Below, one piece after another: positions 7,242 through 10,550 of a stretch of DNA of 10,550 bases. This stretch comes from an uncultured Desulfurobacterium sp. (GTDB taxonomy: Bacteria; Aquificota; Aquificia; Desulfurobacteriales; Desulfurobacteriaceae), in assembly GCA_913055135.1 (NCBI GenBank), contig CAJXJV010000030.1, positions 1 through 10,550 on the forward strand, read 5' to 3'. The position numbers and the translations under genes are program-made. The notes below the pieces were generated by a model. It was not told the DNA's origin. It saw nothing but the letters and a program-made list of their open reading frames with translations, and did not search any database. Numbering within the stretch: position 1 is the stretch's first letter; each line of letters opens with the position of its first letter.

Positions 7242-9206
7242 ATGTTCGGATTCTTTAAGAAAAATGGAAACGAAAACCAAAAGGAACAACAAGGTAACTT
7301 CTGCGTGGAGTCTGACCTCTCCACAGGTGTTGGTCTCAAAATGCCAAGTTTCCATGAGAGTGTTAACTACATGTACCAAAAAGTAAAGGAAGCTCAGCTC
7401 TCAAATGTTGCCGACAGATTCGAGGCAATGGAAAAAGTCAGATGTAAATTCTGTAAAGAGGGCGTTTCATGTACTCTTTGTTCAATGGGTCCATGTAGAA
7501 TCACACCTCAAACTCCAAGGGGTGTTTGTGGTATCGATGCCCATGGTATCGTAATGAGGAACCTCCTCATCAAGGCTAATATGGGACTTGCAGCTTATAC
7601 ATACCACTGTAGAGAAGCTGCTCTAACACTCCTTGAAACTGCAAAAGGAAACACAATCTATGAAATCAAAGACCCTTCAAAGATTGATCTCCTGGCAGAG
7701 GTTCTCGGCATTGACACATCACTGCCGCTCAACGAAAAAGCAAAGTTAGTTGCTGAAGGAGTTCTGAAAAGTCTTTCTGAAAATAACTACTCAGTCTTTG
7801 TTGAAAAACTTGCTCCAGAGAGCAGAAAAGATGTCTTCAGAAAGTTAGGAATAATGCCAAAAGGTCCAATGAACGAACTTGTTGACTCCGTTTCAAGATC
7901 AATGACAAACATCGATGGTGACTACATCACTCTTGCCCTTGCAGCCCTCAGAAACGGCGTAGCTTCAGCATTTGGAGCCCTTGTCCCTCTTGAAATCATT
8001 CAGGATGCTCTCTACGGAACACCTACTCCACACGAGTGTGAAGTTGACTTTGGAATTCTCGATCCAGACTACGTAAACATCCTTCCAAACGGTCACGAGC
8101 CATTTGTTGGAATGGCACTTGTTGAACTGGCTAAAGATCCTGAAATTCAGAAGATGGCAAGAGAAGCCGGTGCAAAAGGAGTAAAGATTGTAGGTTCTAT
8201 TGAAACCGGTCAGGAAATGATGGCAAGACTTGAGTGTGATGATGTTTTTGCAGGTCTTACATCAAACTGGATATCCCTGGAATACTTCCTTTCCACAGGT
8301 GCAGTTGACGTTCTCGCAATGGACATGAACTGTTCACTTGCAAACCTCAAGGAGTATGCAGATAAGTACAACTTCAAGCTAATTGCCGTTTCTAACATCA
8401 TTGGTGTTCCAGGAGCAATGAGACTTGAGTACAAGCCTGGAAAAGAGAGAGAAATTGCAAAAGAAATCATCAAAATAGCAATTGAGAACTTCAAGGAGAG
8501 AAAGAACAAGCCTACAGCAGATGTGGCAAAATTCAAACAGAAGGCTATCGTTGGATTCTCTGCTGAAGCTATTATTAACGCTCTTGGTGGAAGCCTCAAT
8601 CCTCTCCTCGACGTTATTAAGAATGGAGATATTAAAGGAGTTGTAGCTCTTGTTAACTGTACTTCTCTGGCTAACGGTCCACAGGACAGCACGACTGTTC
8701 AGATTGCAAAAGAGCTAATTAAGAGAGATATCCTCGTAATCGGCGCTGGTTGTGGAAACGCAGGTCTCCAGAAGGCTGGACTTGAAACACTCGAAGCTGT
8801 AGATAAATATGCAGGTCCAAAGCTTGCAGGAGTATGTAAAGCCCTTGGAATCCCACCAGTTCTTTCTTTCGGTACCTGTACTGATACAGGAAGAATAATC
8901 ATGACAGTTATAGCTATTGCAAATGCTCTTGGTGCTGACCCATCTCAGCTTCCCGTAGCTGTTACTGCTCCTGAATACATGGAGCAAAAAGCTGTAATCG
9001 ATGGATTCTCAGCAGTTGCAATGGGACTTTACACCCATGTTTCTCCAGTTCCACCTGTCACAGGATCCGATAAAGTTGTCAAACTTCTCACAGAAGACGT
9101 AGAAGGACTTACAGGTGGCAAAATCGCAGTTGGAGATGATCCAGTAGAAGCTGCAAATGGAATCGAGGAGCATATCATGAAGAAGAGAGAGTTACTTGGA
9201 ATATAA
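7242..9206 (+). CDS. cooS: CooS-like protein with hybrid-cluster-type active site (CooS-V-like, probably not a CO dehydrogenase)
   Basis: This 654-residue protein follows the monofunctional Ni,Fe-CODH scaffold from end to end. D-cluster cysteines are C68 and C71 (C-x2-C), and B-cluster cysteines are C77, C80, C85 and C96. C-cluster ligand positions (CODH-II numbers in brackets) are H285 (261), C364 (333), C473 (446), C504 (476), C546 (526) and catalytic K583 (563). The exception is E321 where CODH has Cys295, in S-I-E-T-G-Q-E. The proton-relay His93/99/102 are Y119, E125 and L128; only H122 (96) remains. Around K583 the motif is M-E-Q-K-A-V, with Glu at the place used by Hcp hybrid clusters. 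The N-terminus carries about 25 extra residues including C21. The known variant CooS-V, lacking a canonical cysteine, holds an Fe/S/O cluster, does not oxidise CO and slowly turns over hydroxylamine. No cooC, cooF or acsB is visible. The next gene is the NO-stress gene ygbA. Scaffold certain; activity inferred. Confidence 0.93.
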   Translation: MFGFFKKNGNENQKEQQGNFCVESDLSTGVGLKMPSFHESVNYMYQKVKEAQLSNVADRFEAMEKVRCKFCKEGVSCTLCSMGPCRITPQTPRGVCGIDAHGIVMRNLLIKANMGLAAYTYHCREAALTLLETAKGNTIYEIKDPSKIDLLAEVLGIDTSLPLNEKAKLVAEGVLKSLSENNYSVFVEKLAPESRKDVFRKLGIMPKGPMNELVDSVSRSMTNIDGDYITLALAALRNGVASAFGALVPLEIIQDALYGTPTPHECEVDFGILDPDYVNILPNGHEPFVGMALVELAKDPEIQKMAREAGAKGVKIVGSIETGQEMMARLECDDVFAGLTSNWISLEYFLSTGAVDVLAMDMNCSLANLKEYADKYNFKLIAVSNIIGVPGAMRLEYKPGKEREIAKEIIKIAIENFKERKNKPTADVAKFKQKAIVGFSAEAIINALGGSLNPLLDVIKNGDIKGVVALVNCTSLANGPQDSTTVQIAKELIKRDILVIGAGCGNAGLQKAGLETLEAVDKYAGPKLAGVCKALGIPPVLSFGTCTDTGRIIMTVIAIANALGADPSQLPVAVTAPEYMEQKAVIDGFSAVAMGLYTHVSPVPPVTGSDKVVKLLTEDVEGLTGGKIAVGDDPVEAANGIEEHIMKKRELLGI

Positions 9207-9244
9207 TTTTCCACCCTCAACGCTTCTTCATCTCCTCCCTCCCA

Positions 9245-9264
9245 CCCCTCCCTCTCGGGAGGGG
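9245..9264 (+). promoter_or_regulatory. GC-rich hairpin covering the ygbA ribosome site
   Basis: CCCCTCCC (9245-9252), a TCTC loop and GGGAGGGG (9257-9264) form a perfect eight-base-pair stem in the 67-base gap between the CooS-like stop and ygbA. The 3' arm is the only strong Shine-Dalgarno ahead of the ATG at 9274, so the stem would hide it. What follows, ATCTTTAATATG, is a poor U-tract, so it is a weak candidate for a terminator. It could tune ygbA translation, attenuate transcription, protect the mRNA, or be one copy of a dispersed palindrome. A pyrimidine-rich run (9207-9256) precedes it. Confidence 0.6.
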
Positions 9265-9273
9265 ATCTTTAAT

Positions 9274-9609
9274 ATGGAGCATGCGATGTCCATCGAAAGA
9301 GAAAAACGAACAATAGAAAAGATGATTAAAATATACTGTCGGGCAAAGCACGGCTCTCCAAAAGGAACCCTCTGTCCTGAATGCCAGGAACTCCTCAACT
9401 ACGTCTTCAAAAGACTGGATCTTTGCCCCTTCAAAGAAGAGAAACCCACATGTAAAAAGTGTACAGTTCACTGCTACCAACCGGAAAAGAGAAAAAAAAT
9501 AAAAGAAGTAATGAGATTTAGCGGTCCAAGATTGCTTTTCTATGACCCTTTTGGTTGGCTCATCCACGAGATAAGAGAGAAATTTGTAAGACTTCAATCA
9601 CTCAGATAA
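9274..9609 (+). CDS. ygbA: YgbA family protein (nitrous oxide-stimulated promoter family, NO stress)
   Basis: The 111-residue product matches the small cysteine-rich YgbA family: E-K-R-T-I-E near the start, Y-C-R, L-C-P-E-C-Q-E-L-L at 33-41, R-L-D-L-C-P-F at 47-53, K-P-T-C-K-K-C at 57-63, H-C-Y-Q-P at 66-70 and V-M-R-F-S-G-P-R-L at 79-87. Cysteines at 22, 34, 37, 51, 60, 63 and 67 suggest a metal or Fe-S site. In enterobacteria the gene is NsrR-controlled and induced by nitric oxide, and it helps growth recovery after nitrosative stress; the mechanism is unclear. The ATG at 9274 has GGAGGGG nine bases upstream. An ATG at 9286 with GGAG six bases upstream is an equally reasonable start, and the family homology begins after it. 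It probably shares the CooS-like gene's transcript. Its end overlaps the convergent regulator by 12 bases. Confidence 0.9.
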   Translation: MEHAMSIEREKRTIEKMIKIYCRAKHGSPKGTLCPECQELLNYVFKRLDLCPFKEEKPTCKKCTVHCYQPEKRKKIKEVMRFSGPRLLFYDPFGWLIHEIREKFVRLQSLR

Positions 9610-10257
9610 CTCTAAAAGAGCATTTTTGTTTTTTATCCTGATTAGATTGCCGTTCTTCTCGATAATTCCCATAGATTTAAGCTTTGAAAGCATTCGTGAA
9701 ACAGTCTCTTTCGTTAGCCCAAGTTCCATCGCTGCAATATTCGTGCTGAATTTAAATTCATCGTTATCCACTTCCTTACTGTTTCTCAGAATGTAAGAAG
9801 AAACTTTTGAAAGCGCATCCTTAAGAGAAAGACTCTCTATCAAACCTGTCAAATAGATTAGCCTTTGCGCCATGACAGCAAGAAGTCTCATTCCTATCTC
9901 AGGATCTCTTTTCATCAGTTCCAGAAATTCCATCCTTGGAATAAAAAGAATTTCACTGTCCTCTATGGTCTCTGCCCAGGCAGGAAAGTTTTCTCCTGTA
10001 AAGCTTGCAGCTTCTCCAAAGAACGTTGGTCTGGAGAAAATTCTGATTATCTGCTCTTTCCCCCTACCGGATTTGTAGATCTTTACCTTACCTTTTTTCA
10101 AAATGTAAAAACCCTCTGCTTTCTGAGAGGGATTGAAAATTACCGTTCCTTTGGTGTAACTCCTGACAATTGATATCTCCTTAATTCTGGTGAGTTGTTC
10201 TTCAGAAAGCTCTGAAAGAAGTGGTATCTGCCTCAAGAACCTAATCAAATCTTCCAT
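9598..10257 (-). CDS. Crp/Fnr-family transcriptional regulator (HcpR/DNR-like, cysteine-free)
   Basis: This 219-residue protein has a cyclic-nucleotide-type sensor domain (about 10-125), a long dimer helix (about 120-145) and a winged helix-turn-helix (about 168-208). The sensor has F-F-G-E-A-A-S-F-T-G-E-N-F-P-A-W-A-E (79-96). CRP's cAMP-binding Arg-Ser pair is not kept there (F-P-A instead), so cAMP is unlikely to be the ligand. The protein contains no cysteine at all, so it cannot carry an FNR-type Fe-S cluster. The recognition helix L-T-K-E-T-V-S-R-M-L (181-190) keeps the E-x-x-S-R used by FNR to read TTGAT. This pattern suits DNR/HcpR-like NO or nitrite sensors, some of which use haem, but the ligand here is unknown. 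It is convergent with ygbA, with 12 bases of overlap. It is the obvious candidate to bind the box at 7167-7180. Confidence 0.88.
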   Translation of the reverse strand: MEDLIRFLRQIPLLSELSEEQLTRIKEISIVRSYTKGTVIFNPSQKAEGFYILKKGKVKIYKSGRGKEQIIRIFSRPTFFGEAASFTGENFPAWAETIEDSEILFIPRMEFLELMKRDPEIGMRLLAVMAQRLIYLTGLIESLSLKDALSKVSSYILRNSKEVDNDEFKFSTNIAAMELGLTKETVSRMLSKLKSMGIIEKNGNLIRIKNKNALLELSE

Positions 10258-10277
10258 CCTTAAATCCCCTCTGTCGA

Positions 10278-10305
10278 ATTATACAGAAACCTACCTTCAA
10301 TCAAA
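10278..10305 (-). promoter_or_regulatory. Predicted promoter of the Crp/Fnr-family regulator
   Basis: On the minus strand a perfect TATAAT (10283-10278) is preceded by TTTGAT (10305-10300) at 16 bases, or TTGATT at 15. Transcription would start near 10271, and GAGGGG or AAGG precedes the ATG at 10257. The -35 region overlaps a short inverted repeat ATCAA-N8-TTGAT (10300-10317), a possible autoregulatory site, though not in the canonical FNR-box orientation or spacing. Confidence 0.5.
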
Positions 10306-10356
10306 GAAATTGTTGATGGTTTGAAAGTGATAAAATCCAGATGGAGGAGGATTATT

Positions 10357-10550
10357 ATGAGTAACTGCTTCAACTACCACATTAAAACGGCTCACACCTT
10401 TGAGAGTGTAAGGAAATCCCACTACCTTGACTGGTCAAACTATCCCAACCCGTTTAAGGTTTATAAAGGCGTTAAAAAGTTTCCCCTTCTCTCCTTTGAT
10501 GGACACACTCAGGAGACACTTGATGTTCTCTACAGGATTTGTAGTGAAGG
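10357..10550 (+). CDS. SagB/ThcOx-type nitroreductase-family protein, 3' partial
   Basis: Sixty-four codons are visible before the window ends. The ATG at 10357 has GGAGGAGG about six bases upstream, a strong ribosome site. The N-terminus contains N-Y-H-I-K-T-A-H, Y-L-D-W-S-N-Y-P-N-P-F-K-V-Y-K and a K-F-P-L-L sequence. This resembles the opening of SagB/ThcOx-type flavin-dependent dehydrogenases, which usually begin with Y-H-x-x-T-x-H and L-D-W-x-N-x-P-x-P-F-K-x-Y before the nitroreductase fold. The FMN-binding part lies outside the window, so the reaction cannot be stated. It is divergent from the regulator, with about 100 bases between them. Confidence 0.7.
   Translation, partial: MSNCFNYHIKTAHTFESVRKSHYLDWSNYPNPFKVYKGVKKFPLLSFDGHTQETLDVLYRICSE

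Noticed and set aside
8210..8692. A 160-codon open frame on the minus strand inside the CooS-like gene.
   Set aside because: It lies wholly opposite a strongly conserved coding sequence, has no recognisable domain, and its composition is that expected of a shadow frame.
7242..9206. A true CO dehydrogenase of a Wood-Ljungdahl or CO-oxidation operon.
   Set aside because: The Cys295 place is Glu, the proton-relay histidines are mostly lost, and no cooC, cooF, acsB or hydrogenase genes are nearby. The scaffold is CODH, but the active site is not.
9245..9270. A rho-independent terminator between the CooS-like gene and ygbA.
   Set aside because: The stem is strong, but what follows is ATCTTTAATATG rather than a U-run, and the 3' arm is better explained as the ygbA ribosome site. 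Partial attenuation is not excluded.
9217..9597. A 126-codon minus-strand frame opposite ygbA.
   Set aside because: The plus strand encodes a clear YgbA homologue with conserved cysteines; the antisense frame is rich in Phe/Tyr/Ser runs with no family signature.
1..10550. CRISPR arrays, tRNA/rRNA genes, insertion sequences or prophage parts.
   Set aside because: No regularly spaced repeats, tRNA-like cloverleaf sequences, transposase or phage motifs were seen on either strand; nearly the whole window is coding.

Overview
The window looks like chromosomal DNA from an anaerobic, probably thermophilic bacterium. Genes are tightly packed, proteins are Lys/Glu-rich, and base composition is moderately A+T-rich. 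The gene mix (a CooS-family protein, a YgbA homologue, a short HolB) fits Aquificota of the Desulfurobacteriaceae type, which are nitrate-ammonifying hydrogen oxidisers. That assignment is an inference from gene content, not from a search.

Layout. Positions 1-2875 (+) hold the end of an RCK_C (TrkA-C) regulatory subunit, a CPA2 cation:proton antiporter, thymidylate kinase (tmk) and the clamp-loader delta' subunit (holB), all abutting or overlapping. Positions 2850-6068 (-) form an operon read topA, then a YfcE-type metallophosphoesterase, then a beta-carbonic-anhydrase-like gene. That last gene has lost most zinc-ligand positions and carries an apparent -1 frameshift. Positions 6161-7098 (-) hold a NifX/NifB-type domain protein followed by a DUF1847 cysteine-rich protein, divergent from the next unit. 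Positions 7242-9609 (+) hold a CooS-like protein followed by a YgbA homologue. Positions 9598-10257 (-) hold a Crp/Fnr-family regulator, convergent with ygbA and overlapping its 3' end. Positions 10357-10550 (+) hold the start of a SagB/nitroreductase-type gene that leaves the window.

The most interesting part is 7099-10257. The CooS-like protein keeps the CODH scaffold and its B-cluster cysteines. At the C-cluster, however, the equivalent of Cys295 (C. hydrogenoformans CODH-II numbering) is Glu321. Three of the four proton-relay histidines are gone, and the catalytic lysine sits in an E-Q-K-A-V motif that resembles hybrid cluster proteins (Hcp). This matches the known deviant enzyme CooS-V, which carries an Fe/S/O hybrid cluster and turns over hydroxylamine slowly rather than CO. 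Its neighbour ygbA belongs to a family known for NO/nitrosative-stress induction. The promoter has an FNR-type box (TTGAT-N4-GTCAA) placed at -41.5 from a predicted start, and the adjacent regulator has an FNR-like E-x-x-S-R recognition helix but no cysteines. Together these suggest a nitrosative-stress module in which a CODH-fold protein does an Hcp-like job. The divergent NifX-like/DUF1847 pair could be accessory, but that link is only positional.
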